A stretch of 43,311 nucleotides of DNA, taken from positions 1 through 43,311 of the forward strand of contig CAYXDX010000003.1 in NCBI GenBank assembly GCA_964463865.1. The letters run 5' to 3'. The notes under the pieces are model-generated. The model was not told the origin of the DNA. It saw nothing but the letters and a program-made list of their open reading frames with translations, and made no database searches. This DNA comes from Ferroglobus sp964463865. GTDB taxonomy: Archaea; Halobacteriota; Archaeoglobi; Archaeoglobales; Archaeoglobaceae. The translations under genes were made by a program, and so were the position numbers. Shown piece after piece: positions 16,120-23,728 of the stretch (its first letter is position 1; every line of letters begins with the position of its first letter).

Positions 16120-18420
16120 CTATTTTAATACCTCCTCTTCACCTATTGTCACTTGCGGCTCTGGGTCTACGTATTTTCTGACAATAATCCAATCGTAATG
16201 CGCTGGAGGACTGTTCGCTTGGCTACTCAGTCCAATGGAGTCTATACTTATCGTTCCTACGTAATAACTGCCAGCCTTTTTGTGATTATATAACGCTATC
16301 AGACTTTCTCCGTAATACGCGATTCCACTGATTTGCCAAGAGGTTGGATTTACGATGTCGCCGAACGACGTGAGCAAGATAGCTTCCCTATACCAGCTCG
16401 GTGGCGATTGGTACATTATCAAAGCCTCGCTCGAACCACCCTGCGGAGTCCCATCGTAGTCTGAGACTCTCATACTCGCTATGTAGTATCTGCCGTCAGT
16501 CGTTCTTATCAAAGATCCAAGAGCGTCGTTGTCTTGAGTGTAGCCTCTTATTTCTACTGCAAAATCGTTTTTCACGTTAACTTTCGTCGTTAGGAAATAA
16601 TCTGCGTTCGAAGTGTCGCTTCTAACCTCGCTACCTCCCGGGTTCCAAATAAACGTTGGGCTGCCTATCCAGTTTTCCCAGACCGTATAACGCGAACTCG
16701 TATCGGACGTGAAGTCGTCGAAGTAAATGAAGGTTAGCTCTCCGTTACTCTTACTCGTAGCCGAGCTGTTGCCGTAATACATGTAGATCACAGTATTCGA
16801 ATTCGCTGGAATCACTGGAACTTTAACCCAGATTTTAGCAAAACTTCCATAGCTGTAGTCCTCAATCCAGTAACTTAGCTCATTGCCCTGAGAATCGGTG
16901 AACCTCACGTCTGAAAGGTCGGAGCGAACGGCACTCCAATTAAAAGTTGAATTGAGAGTTACGAGCACTTGGTAATCGTTCAAAGTGTTTCCTGAAAGTT
17001 CTTTAATGTATATCGGAACTCTGTATTTCCATCCGGAGAAAACCCATGACGGTCTCGTGACGTTCGTAATCGTGAGATTCAAAACATCTCCGGAATCTCC
17101 AGCGAACGCGAAGATCTTGGTGGTTCCGTTGGCCGTTGGAGAAGCTTCAATCGTCGCTATTCCGTTCGAATCGGTTTTCGCCAAAGTCCTGTTGATTTCC
17201 ACAACTGACTCGTTGGTTACGACGAAGCTCACGTCGATGTTGGGTAGCGGAGAGTTGCTCGAATCGTAAACTCCTACCCTCAGAGTCTTTCTACCCTCCA
17301 GTCCAGCGTCCCAGACGTTTCCGTAGTAGCTGTCCACAGACTGCTTGTCCAACCAGACGACCCTTAAGAGCCCTCTACCTCCTCCGTAAGTCGGTGGAGA
17401 CAGCACCGTTACTGAGTATTCCACTTTCAGGTTACCGGAAGAAAAGACGATCTTTCCTGACCCTGGGCTCGTTGCTCTGAAAGTTACGAAAGCCCTTCCA
17501 GTTGAGTCCGTCTTGGTTTTAGCTGGGTAAACTTCGCCGATCCCTCCTTCAACGCTAACCGTGACGTCTCCTCCGGTGACGGGATTGTTGAACCTGTCGA
17601 GCAGGAGTATACCGAAATCTTTAGTCTCTCCGACGGACAGGTTGTAGCTGTCGAACGCGTTTAGCTTTACCATTCTAAGTGGCTCTCTGCTCACAGACTC
17701 TCCGGAGGGGGCATAAACGTTTATTTTAAGAAATCCGCTCGGGACTTTCAGTGTTACGCGACTTCCCGAGACTTCGCCAAACTTTTTCCAGTAGTCGGGG
17801 TATACGGTGTCAAAGGTAAGCGTGGCGTTTTCGAAGTAAACGTATCCACCAGTAGAGACCGGGTTGAGCGTAAACTCCTTTGGAGAGTTGTAAGCTCCGG
17901 AAAGGTTGCCGTAGATCAGCACGAGATCTATTCCTCTATTTATTAACCTTTGATCCCCGATTACTGCGATACGATCTCCGCTTTTTTGGAAGACGGCAGT
18001 ATTTTCGAAGATAAACGTCGTGTCGGGGTAGAAGTAGTTGTCTATCCTGACGTAGATCCTCCTACTCTCGAAAGTTTTCGAGACCGAAATTTTTGTTCCG
18101 TTCGGGAGTATCTCCGTGTAGTTCAGAGAGATCTCGAAGGGTTCGCTGTAGATCGAGAATCCTGCTGGTTCGGGAGTTAGCAGAAAGAGGTAATCCGGAT
18201 ATTCAGGCGTCGTTACGAGCATGTAAGCTTTGTCGCCAGAGGTGACGAGCGCAGAAAACTTTTCGAACTCTCCTTTAAACCTTTCGACGTTGGAAGCCTC
18301 TACTTTCTTGAGCTGATCCGGAATTACGGTCGTCTGTATGACCGCGAGGAATATTATCAGTATTTGAACGATGAGTATGAAACCTATCACGGGTGAGACT
18401 GCTCTCTCGTTCAGTTTCAC
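16120..18420 (-). CDS. Large pilin-like surface protein with Ig-like and DUF2341 domains
   Basis: The 766-aa protein starts with an archaeal pilin-type leader: a short charged N-terminus, then RAVSPVIGFILIVQILIIFL, the Pilin_N pattern seen in archaeal type IV pilins. A long extracellular part follows. It contains two Ig-like (Big_1-type) repeats, about residues 245-340 and 375-455, each with a D-S/N-G-x-A motif (TDSTGRAFVTF, TDSNGIATIEA). Next is a DUF2341 domain (about 460-560: WKYRVPIYI, VIYMYYGN), then a lectin-like C-terminal region (about 575-755). Many NxS/T sequons suggest glycosylation. It is far larger than a normal pilin, so it may be a tip adhesin or anchored surface protein. The pilus ATPase and platform genes 3 kb away are likely partners (inference). 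I see no PGF-CTERM-type sorting tail. Confidence 0.85.
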   Translation of the reverse strand: MKLNERAVSPVIGFILIVQILIIFLAVIQTTVIPDQLKKVEASNVERFKGEFEKFSALVTSGDKAYMLVTTPEYPDYLFLLTPEPAGFSIYSEPFEISLNYTEILPNGTKISVSKTFESRRIYVRIDNYFYPDTTFIFENTAVFQKSGDRIAVIGDQRLINRGIDLVLIYGNLSGAYNSPKEFTLNPVSTGGYVYFENATLTFDTVYPDYWKKFGEVSGSRVTLKVPSGFLKINVYAPSGESVSREPLRMVKLNAFDSYNLSVGETKDFGILLLDRFNNPVTGGDVTVSVEGGIGEVYPAKTKTDSTGRAFVTFRATSPGSGKIVFSSGNLKVEYSVTVLSPPTYGGGRGLLRVVWLDKQSVDSYYGNVWDAGLEGRKTLRVGVYDSSNSPLPNIDVSFVVTNESVVEINRTLAKTDSNGIATIEASPTANGTTKIFAFAGDSGDVLNLTITNVTRPSWVFSGWKYRVPIYIKELSGNTLNDYQVLVTLNSTFNWSAVRSDLSDVRFTDSQGNELSYWIEDYSYGSFAKIWVKVPVIPANSNTVIYMYYGNSSATSKSNGELTFIYFDDFTSDTSSRYTVWENWIGSPTFIWNPGGSEVRSDTSNADYFLTTKVNVKNDFAVEIRGYTQDNDALGSLIRTTDGRYYIASMRVSDYDGTPQGGSSEALIMYQSPPSWYREAILLTSFGDIVNPTSWQISGIAYYGESLIALYNHKKAGSYYVGTISIDSIGLSSQANSPPAHYDWIIVRKYVDPEPQVTIGEEEVLK

Positions 18421-18809
18421 AATAATTTAACGGTCGGCTAAGATAAAACACTTTCGAGTCTTGTTCAGACGCTCTCACGAACTCCCGCGAGGAGCTCCAA
18501 GATTTACGAGCACTCGGAACTCGGACGCGCTCGTCTTTTGTCCTGAATCAACTTGTGGGATGAGCGTTGAAGCCGTGCAAAAAGTCCCACTCGGAGACTT
18601 TTTAAGTGACTCGCTCGATCGATAGTGGAAAGACTCTTTAAAGTTGGTCTCGCGAGCGGTCGCGTCCGATAGGTAACTTTCTCTTGGAAACAAATACCGA
18701 ATTTAACGACTCCTCTTCCAGTAAAAACAGTTATGTTCAAAAAATTTTGAAAGTGAAGAAGTTACAGCAGATTTTAGAACGTTTAGTTTTTCTGGCCCAT
18801 CGATTTTTT
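18421..18809. other. Non-coding gap between the surface-protein gene and the inverted repeat
   Basis: I find no convincing gene here; short ORFs on the minus strand have unlike-protein composition. The promoter of the surface-protein gene should lie at its left edge, just right of 18420. The one clear structure is a perfect 8-bp stem, AAAAAGTC (18579-18586) with GACTTTTT (18596-18603), around a 9-nt loop. Confidence 0.5.
18579..18603. terminator. Symmetric 8-bp hairpin flanked by A and T runs
   Basis: AAAAAGTC and GACTTTTT pair perfectly around a 9-nt loop. The A/T symmetry would give a T-run on either strand. It could be a bidirectional terminator or an operator; no adjacent gene end needs it, so the call is weak. 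Confidence 0.3.
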
Positions 18810-18857
18810 GTTTCCACAGGAAATGAAGGGGTGGGGCGCTGACGAATCGTGATAGTT
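18810..18857 (-). repeat. Right copy of the perfect 48-bp inverted repeat
   Basis: This is the exact reverse complement of 9220-9267. Its last base is the first base of the YHS gene's stop codon (complement of 18857-18859), so the element sits directly at that gene's 3' end. On the plus strand it can be read as a short open stretch ending in a stop, but there is no start or longer frame. Confidence 0.9.
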
Positions 18858-19024
18858 CACTCTGGCATCCCTATTGGTCCTTCTTTCAGGAACTTTTCGG
18901 GGTCCTTTTCGAACAAAAACTTGCACCCTGGCGCGCAGAAGTAGTATGTCTTTCCTTTGTATTCTGTCTTGAATTTGGCGGTCTTTTCGTCCACTTCCAT
19001 CCCGCAAACGGGATCTATCGCCAT
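18857..19024 (-). CDS. YHS-domain metal-binding protein, 55 aa
   Basis: A short minus-strand gene encodes a complete YHS domain: MAIDPVCGMEVDEKTAKF at the start, then YKGKTYYFCAPGCKFLFEKD and a short tail ending GPIGMPE. The conserved CGM and CxxxC cysteines are present; YHS domains of this type bind heavy metals and often accompany copper ATPases, though copB here is 15 kb away. ATG 19024 fits a minus-strand TATA-like element near 19046-19055, overlapping the promoter of the divergent ferredoxin gene. The stop codon abuts the 48-bp inverted repeat. The small size makes it easy to miss. Confidence 0.9.
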   Translation of the reverse strand: MAIDPVCGMEVDEKTAKFKTEYKGKTYYFCAPGCKFLFEKDPEKFLKEGPIGMPE

Positions 19025-19062
19025 CGAAATGAATTTAATTGTTTTGGTATATTAATTTTTGT

Positions 19063-19470
19063 ATGAAAAGACTCGTAATCAAGGATTTGGAGAAGTGCGT
19101 CGGCTGTGGGTTGTGCATGTTCGCCTGCAGCAGAAAAAATGCCAAAGACCCAGAGATGGGAGTCAGCAGAGCTGGAATCCTTGCAGTCAGTTTGAGCGGC
19201 TTTGAAAGGGGTGCGACGATAATTTTCTGTAGAGCCTGCAGCGAACCTCCCTGCTCTCAGGTCTGTCCGACCGGCGCGATGATGCCGAAAAAGGGCGGCG
19301 GAGTTCTGTTCAAAGAGGACTTGTGTATAGCGTGCGGGAACTGTATGGAAGCGTGCACGATCGGAGCCATCTTTAAGCAGGAAAACGGAAAGCCGGCGGT
19401 GTGTATTCACTGCGGATACTGTGTAAATTACTGCCCGCACGGAGTTTTGGCTTACGAGGAGGTGAGCTGA
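19063..19470 (+). CDS. Four-cluster [4Fe-4S] ferredoxin subunit for aldehyde oxidoreductase
   Basis: The 135-aa polyferredoxin has 16 clearly grouped cysteines, enough for four [4Fe-4S] clusters: CVGCGLCMFAC, CRACSEPPCSQVC, CIACGNCMEAC and CIHCGYCVNYC. It lies directly upstream of an AOR-family gene with a 1-bp gap, the arrangement known for P. furiosus WOR5 and its small subunit and for bacterial Aor electron-transfer subunits. It therefore probably takes electrons from the tungsten enzyme. ATG 19063 is used because a TATA-like gaatttaattg (19031-19041) is about 26 bp upstream; eight upstream in-frame codons are unlikely to be translated. Confidence 0.93.
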   Translation: MKRLVIKDLEKCVGCGLCMFACSRKNAKDPEMGVSRAGILAVSLSGFERGATIIFCRACSEPPCSQVCPTGAMMPKKGGGVLFKEDLCIACGNCMEACTIGAIFKQENGKPAVCIHCGYCVNYCPHGVLAYEEVS

Positions 19471-19471
19471 A

Positions 19472-21214
19472 TTGAGGAGCAAGGTTCTGACGATCGACCT
19501 TTCGAAGTACAAATACTGGGTCGAGGACAGAAAGGACCTGTTCGAGGAGTGGATAGGTGGAGTTGGTGTTGCTGTTCAGCTTTTGAAAGAAGAGCTCGGA
19601 AGCGACGCTAAAAGCGTGGATCCACTCGGAGAAGATAACGTCGTTGTTTTCGCTACTGGTCCATTCACGCCAGCGTATCCTCTCGCGTCGAAAACAGTGG
19701 CTCTTTTCAAGAGCCCCTTAACCGGTAACCTTGGGGAGTCCCACGCAGGAGGAAGGAGCGCGGTGGCAATAGCTAACGCCGGCTACGGAGCTATCGTCAT
19801 AAAAGGGAAGAGCAGGAAACCCGTTTACGTAGTCGTCGACGAGGATAAAGTCCACTTCAGAGACGGCAGAGTCATCTGGAGCATTCAGGACTCGATCGTA
19901 ACGGGCAGAATCATCGCCGAGAGGGAAAAGGGGAGAGGGATAAGAACCGTAATGAGGATAGGAGGAGGGGGAGTAAACCTCGTCAGATACGCTTGTCTGA
20001 CAACGGAAACATACAGGCACTTCGGAAGGCTCGGTCTCGGAGCCGTTTTCGGAAGCAAGAATTTGAAAGCTCTCGTGGTGATGGGAAGAAAGGGCTACAA
20101 GCCGAAAGACAAGGACGAATACAGAAAGGTCTACGACGAGATTTACGACTTAGCCGTGAAGTCCGATGCTATGCAAAAGTATCACCTGCTGGGCACGGCC
20201 GTGAACGTTTTACCGCTCAACGAGTTCGGAGGGTTGCCGACGAAGAACCTGACCGAGCAGAGGTTCGATAAGGCTGAAGAGATTAGCGGCGAAGCTTTAG
20301 CGGAATTCAACCTCGGAAGGAGAGTAGCCTGTTCGCACTGCCCGGTAGCGTGCATACACATAGCTGTGCTGAGAGAACCATACGAAGACGAGAAGTTCTT
20401 CTTCAAAACGCTCATGATAAGCTACGATTACGAGCTGATATACGCTCTCGGCTCGATGCTCGGAGTAGGTAGCAGGGACGGACTGCTCAAGCTGATACAC
20501 CGAGTCGAAGTTTACGGACTCGACGCGATAAGCACCGGCGTGTGCCTGGCGTGGGCGACCGAAGCTTACAAGAGAGGTATTATTACGAAGAACGAAACGC
20601 TTCTCGACCTCGAGTTTGGAAACGTGGAGGCGTATCTGAGGGCGATAGACTACATAGTCTCGCAGCCCAACGACTTTTACAGGACTCTCGCCAAGGGCGT
20701 GGACGAAGCGTCGAGGGTATACGGAGGCAGAGAATTTGCGATGGCCTTTGGCAAGAACGAGATGGCGGGTTACAATACCGGATACGGAGCTTACGTGGGA
20801 TTCAGTATAGGTTTGAGGCACAGCCACCTTGACGGAGCCGGATACTCGGTTGATCAGAAGTGGAAGGATTACACGCCGAGACAACTCGTGGATGTGCTCG
20901 TCGAGGAGGAGCAGTGGAGACAGATACTTTCGAGCTTAGTAGTCTGCTACTTCGCAAGAGGTATATACAAACCCGACCTCGTCGTGAGAGCCTTCAAACC
21001 GCTCGGAGTCGAGACCGACGAAAACGAGCTGAGAGAAAAAGGCAGGAAAATATACGAAGAGAAGCTGAGGCTCAAAAAGAAGCTCGGTTTCTCGGTGGAA
21101 GATCTCGAGATTCCAAGAAGAGTGTTCGAGATAGAAACGCCCCACGGTAAGCTTGACGAAAAATACGTGAGAGAGGCGCTGGATTACTACAAGGAAATGG
21201 TGGAAAAGATCTAA
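19472..21214 (+). CDS. Aldehyde:ferredoxin oxidoreductase family (tungstopterin) enzyme
   Basis: The 580-aa protein should oxidise an aldehyde to the acid at a tungsten-bispterin site and pass electrons to ferredoxin. The four cluster cysteines are present: ACSHCPVAC (Cys287, Cys290, Cys294) and Cys492 in SLVVCYFA, almost the spacing of P. furiosus AOR. Pterin-binding segments include the N-terminal half (GGRSAVAIANAGYGAIVIKG) and GLDAISTGVCLAWA. The start is a TTG at 19472, with GAGGTGA at 19459-19465 as ribosome-binding site. It forms an operon with the four-cluster ferredoxin. Substrate is not determinable; the subunit type resembles WOR5. The 3' end overlaps convergent gpsA by 4 bp. Confidence 0.95.
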   Translation: MRSKVLTIDLSKYKYWVEDRKDLFEEWIGGVGVAVQLLKEELGSDAKSVDPLGEDNVVVFATGPFTPAYPLASKTVALFKSPLTGNLGESHAGGRSAVAIANAGYGAIVIKGKSRKPVYVVVDEDKVHFRDGRVIWSIQDSIVTGRIIAEREKGRGIRTVMRIGGGGVNLVRYACLTTETYRHFGRLGLGAVFGSKNLKALVVMGRKGYKPKDKDEYRKVYDEIYDLAVKSDAMQKYHLLGTAVNVLPLNEFGGLPTKNLTEQRFDKAEEISGEALAEFNLGRRVACSHCPVACIHIAVLREPYEDEKFFFKTLMISYDYELIYALGSMLGVGSRDGLLKLIHRVEVYGLDAISTGVCLAWATEAYKRGIITKNETLLDLEFGNVEAYLRAIDYIVSQPNDFYRTLAKGVDEASRVYGGREFAMAFGKNEMAGYNTGYGAYVGFSIGLRHSHLDGAGYSVDQKWKDYTPRQLVDVLVEEEQWRQILSSLVVCYFARGIYKPDLVVRAFKPLGVETDENELREKGRKIYEEKLRLKKKLGFSVEDLEIPRRVFEIETPHGKLDEKYVREALDYYKEMVEKI

Positions 21215-22239
21215 CCCTCCACGAGCAACTTCATCAAAACTTCCTCAACTTTTTTACCTTCGTAGAGAACCTCGTAAATAGCTCTGAGGAGTGGAAAATC
21301 GTCCATGTTTGCTTTCCCTCTTTTTTCAAGTTGCTTAAGCAACTTGTAGGCCCTCTTCCCGTTGACGTACCCTTCTATCACTCCAACTCCTCTCCTCTCG
21401 AGCTCCTTTAACGCCTCCTCTGTGCTCAATCCTTTACCGAGCAGCTCTCCGAACATACCGTTTCGACCGCCTCTGAAGGTGGCTATCAAATCGCCGAAGC
21501 CCGAAAGACCGTAGGCGGTCTCCTTTCTGCCACCAGCATCTTCGACGAAGACGCCTATCTCCCTGATGGCCATCGTGGCCAGGACGCCTTTTGCGTTGCT
21601 GAGCTCGACGTCAAACCTGCTCTCGTAACCCCTTATCCAAGATATCGCTATCGAATACACGTTTTTCAGGGCGGAAGTCAGCTCGGCTCCTATGATGTCG
21701 TCCGAAATCTCCACTCCGTAGTAACTGGTTTTGAAAGCTTTCTTTACCTTCTTGGCAGAGTAAAGGTTTTTGCTGCTGAAAACGACTCTCGTCGGAAACC
21801 TTTTCGCGACTTCCTTTGCTATCGACGGGCCAGTTATCGCGACGAGCCTGTCTTTCATCTCGATTTTCTCCTTCCAGATGGCTTCGGGAATCGTGTATAT
21901 GTAGCCGTCTTCCTCGATCAGACCCTTCGAGATCGTTACGAGTATCGAATCGCCGATCTTGTCCTCTATCTTTCTGAACGTAGACATGACACCTTCCGTG
22001 CTTACAGCCAGAACTATCACGTCCGAGTCAAGGGCTTTTTCGAGCTGTTCCGGATAAAGCACTTCTACGCTGTCCGGAAGTTTGACGCCTATCCTCGGAT
22101 GCTCCTCTCCCCTCTCGACTCTCTTCAGAATATCGACGTCGTATTCCGTTCCCCAGAGCAAAACCTCGTTCCCGTTGTCTGCGAGAGGTATCGTTAAAGC
22201 CGAACCCATCGCTCCAGCGCCAAGAACCGAAACTCTCAT
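21211..22239 (-). CDS. gpsA: NAD(P)-dependent glycerol-3-phosphate dehydrogenase
   Basis: The 342-aa protein interconverts dihydroxyacetone phosphate and sn-glycerol-3-phosphate. The N-terminal Rossmann motif VLGAGAMGSALT (residues 5-16), TISKGLIEEDG, ITGPSIAKEVAKRFPT, and ALKNVYSIAISW with the catalytic-lysine region are the GpsA signatures, and YGLSGFGDLIATFRGGRN follows. Archaeal lipids use glycerol-1-phosphate, so a GpsA in an archaeon is more likely for glycerol catabolism or redox balance; A. fulgidus is known to have a thermostable GpsA. The gene stands alone between convergent AOR and divergent rhodanese genes. Confidence 0.95.
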   Translation of the reverse strand: MRVSVLGAGAMGSALTIPLADNGNEVLLWGTEYDVDILKRVERGEEHPRIGVKLPDSVEVLYPEQLEKALDSDVIVLAVSTEGVMSTFRKIEDKIGDSILVTISKGLIEEDGYIYTIPEAIWKEKIEMKDRLVAITGPSIAKEVAKRFPTRVVFSSKNLYSAKKVKKAFKTSYYGVEISDDIIGAELTSALKNVYSIAISWIRGYESRFDVELSNAKGVLATMAIREIGVFVEDAGGRKETAYGLSGFGDLIATFRGGRNGMFGELLGKGLSTEEALKELERRGVGVIEGYVNGKRAYKLLKQLEKRGKANMDDFPLLRAIYEVLYEGKKVEEVLMKLLVEG

Positions 22240-22319
22240 TAAATCTGGTTTTTATCTGCAAGGTAATAAATTTTTCTTGGGGGTATTTTTATCTTCCTTT
22301 AACACCAACTCTCTCACCG

Positions 22320-22727
22320 ATGAGGTGGTTGGTGGCGTTGTTGGTAGTCTCGGTTGCTTTGCTTGGATGCTCTCAAGAAGAAAAATATGTTCACGCCTCT
22401 TACGTAAATTTAACTGTCGAAGAGGCGTTCGAACTGATAAAAAAGAACTACGGAAACGAAAGCTTCGTGATTCTTGACGTGCGCACTCCGGAGGAGTTCG
22501 CGGAAGGACACATTAAAGGAGCGATCAACATCGACTTTTACTCGCCGGACTTTAAGCGGAAACTGAACGAGCTGGACAGAAACAAGACTTACCTCGTTTA
22601 CTGCAGAACGGGGCACAGGAGCAGTATAGCGGCGCAGATGATGGTCGAACTCGGCTTCAAGCACGTTTACAACATGAACGGCGGAATTCTCGAGTGGAAA
22701 GATAGGGGGTATCCGGTGGTAAAGTAA
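22320..22727 (+). CDS. Rhodanese-domain lipoprotein
   Basis: The 135-aa protein has a lipoprotein signal peptide (WLVALLVVSVALLGC, lipobox LLGC, Cys17) followed by one rhodanese domain. The conserved LDVRTPEEFAEGHIKGAINI and active-site loop CRTGHRS (Cys95) are intact, so sulfurtransferase activity at the cell surface is plausible. The glycine-rich end (MNGGILEWKDRGYPV) is typical of the family. A TATA-like gtatttttatc lies near 22282-22292. It is followed by a radical SAM gene 26 bp later. Confidence 0.92.
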   Translation: MRWLVALLVVSVALLGCSQEEKYVHASYVNLTVEEAFELIKKNYGNESFVILDVRTPEEFAEGHIKGAINIDFYSPDFKRKLNELDRNKTYLVYCRTGHRSSIAAQMMVELGFKHVYNMNGGILEWKDRGYPVVK

Positions 22728-22753
22728 ATTACCGTCAACGTCTAAGTAACTTC

Positions 22754-23728
22754 GTGAAGTGTGAAGTCTGCGGCAAACCGAGACCTTCGAGAACGATTCC
22801 GCTGTGCGTGGAGTGTGCGAAGAGAGAAGTGGCTTTAGAATACGCTAAAAGGCTCCACAAGAGTTTGGACTTAATCGGCGGAGGGGATTGTAAGCTTTGC
22901 TCGAACGAGTGCAGGATAGAGGACAGATCCCTCTGCGGGTTGAAGAAGAGAGTCGAAAATCGAATACAATCGCTGTCGTCTTCCGATAAAGCTCTGCTTC
23001 ACGCGTATTACGATCCTCTCCCGACGAACTGCTGTAACTCGTGGTTCTGCGAAGGTTCTAAGCTCGTTGGATACAACTTGGCCGTATTTTATTACGGCTG
23101 CAACTTCGACTGCCTGTTCTGTCAGAACTGGGAGCACAAGTTCGTCGAAAAAGCGAGAACTGTAAGTGTGAACGAATTACTCGGAATGCTAACGGGTGAC
23201 GTCAAGTGCGTGTGTCACTTCGGCGGGTCTCCTGAGCCTCAGATACTTTTCGCGTTAAAATTCAGCGAGGTTGCCTACGAGGAGCGCGACGTCATGATTT
23301 GCTGGGAGTGGAACGGTGCGGGGAGAAGAGACCTTGTTCTTAAGGCAGCGGAAATCAGCAGTTTGAGTGGTGGGACTGTGAAGTTCGACCTCAAAGCTTG
23401 GAACGAAAACCTTCACGTCCTCTTAACAGGTAGAAGCAATAGAAAAGTTCTGGAGAACTTCGAAGCTATATTCGAGAAGTATCCGGAAGTTTTGTCAGCT
23501 ACGACGCTCCTCGTTCCTTTTTACGTGGACGCAGAAGAAGTTGAGGGGATCGCTTCCTTTCTTGCCTCCCTGAGCGAGGACATACCCTACTCTCTGCTGG
23601 TCTTCCATCCAGACTACCGTTTGAGGGACTTACCGATAACGCCAAGAGAACAGGTTTACGAGTGTTACAGAGCCGCAAAAAAGCACTTAAAAAATGTGAA
23701 TGTCGGAAACCTGTTCCTCTTACAGTAG
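22754..23728 (+). CDS. Radical SAM protein with N-terminal zinc-ribbon cysteines
   Basis: The 324-aa protein begins with a CxxC pair (CEVCGK, CVEC) and a second Cys cluster (CKLCSNEC, CGLK, about residues 47-62), then the radical SAM motif CNFDCLFC (CxxxCxxC, about residue 116). Downstream CHFGGSPEPQ matches the SAM-binding GGEP-like segment. It resembles the archaeal group annotated as pyruvate-formate-lyase-activating-enzyme-like, but the substrate is unknown and no glycyl radical enzyme is nearby. The start is GTG 22754. Its end overlaps that of the convergent synthase gene by 9 bp. Confidence 0.88.
   Translation: MKCEVCGKPRPSRTIPLCVECAKREVALEYAKRLHKSLDLIGGGDCKLCSNECRIEDRSLCGLKKRVENRIQSLSSSDKALLHAYYDPLPTNCCNSWFCEGSKLVGYNLAVFYYGCNFDCLFCQNWEHKFVEKARTVSVNELLGMLTGDVKCVCHFGGSPEPQILFALKFSEVAYEERDVMICWEWNGAGRRDLVLKAAEISSLSGGTVKFDLKAWNENLHVLLTGRSNRKVLENFEAIFEKYPEVLSATTLLVPFYVDAEEVEGIASFLASLSEDIPYSLLVFHPDYRLRDLPITPREQVYECYRAAKKHLKNVNVGNLFLLQ

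Noticed and set aside
18783..19007. 74-aa minus-strand ORF over the YHS gene
   Set aside because: It is a shifted frame of the YHS gene, and its Arg-rich composition is that of a shadow frame.
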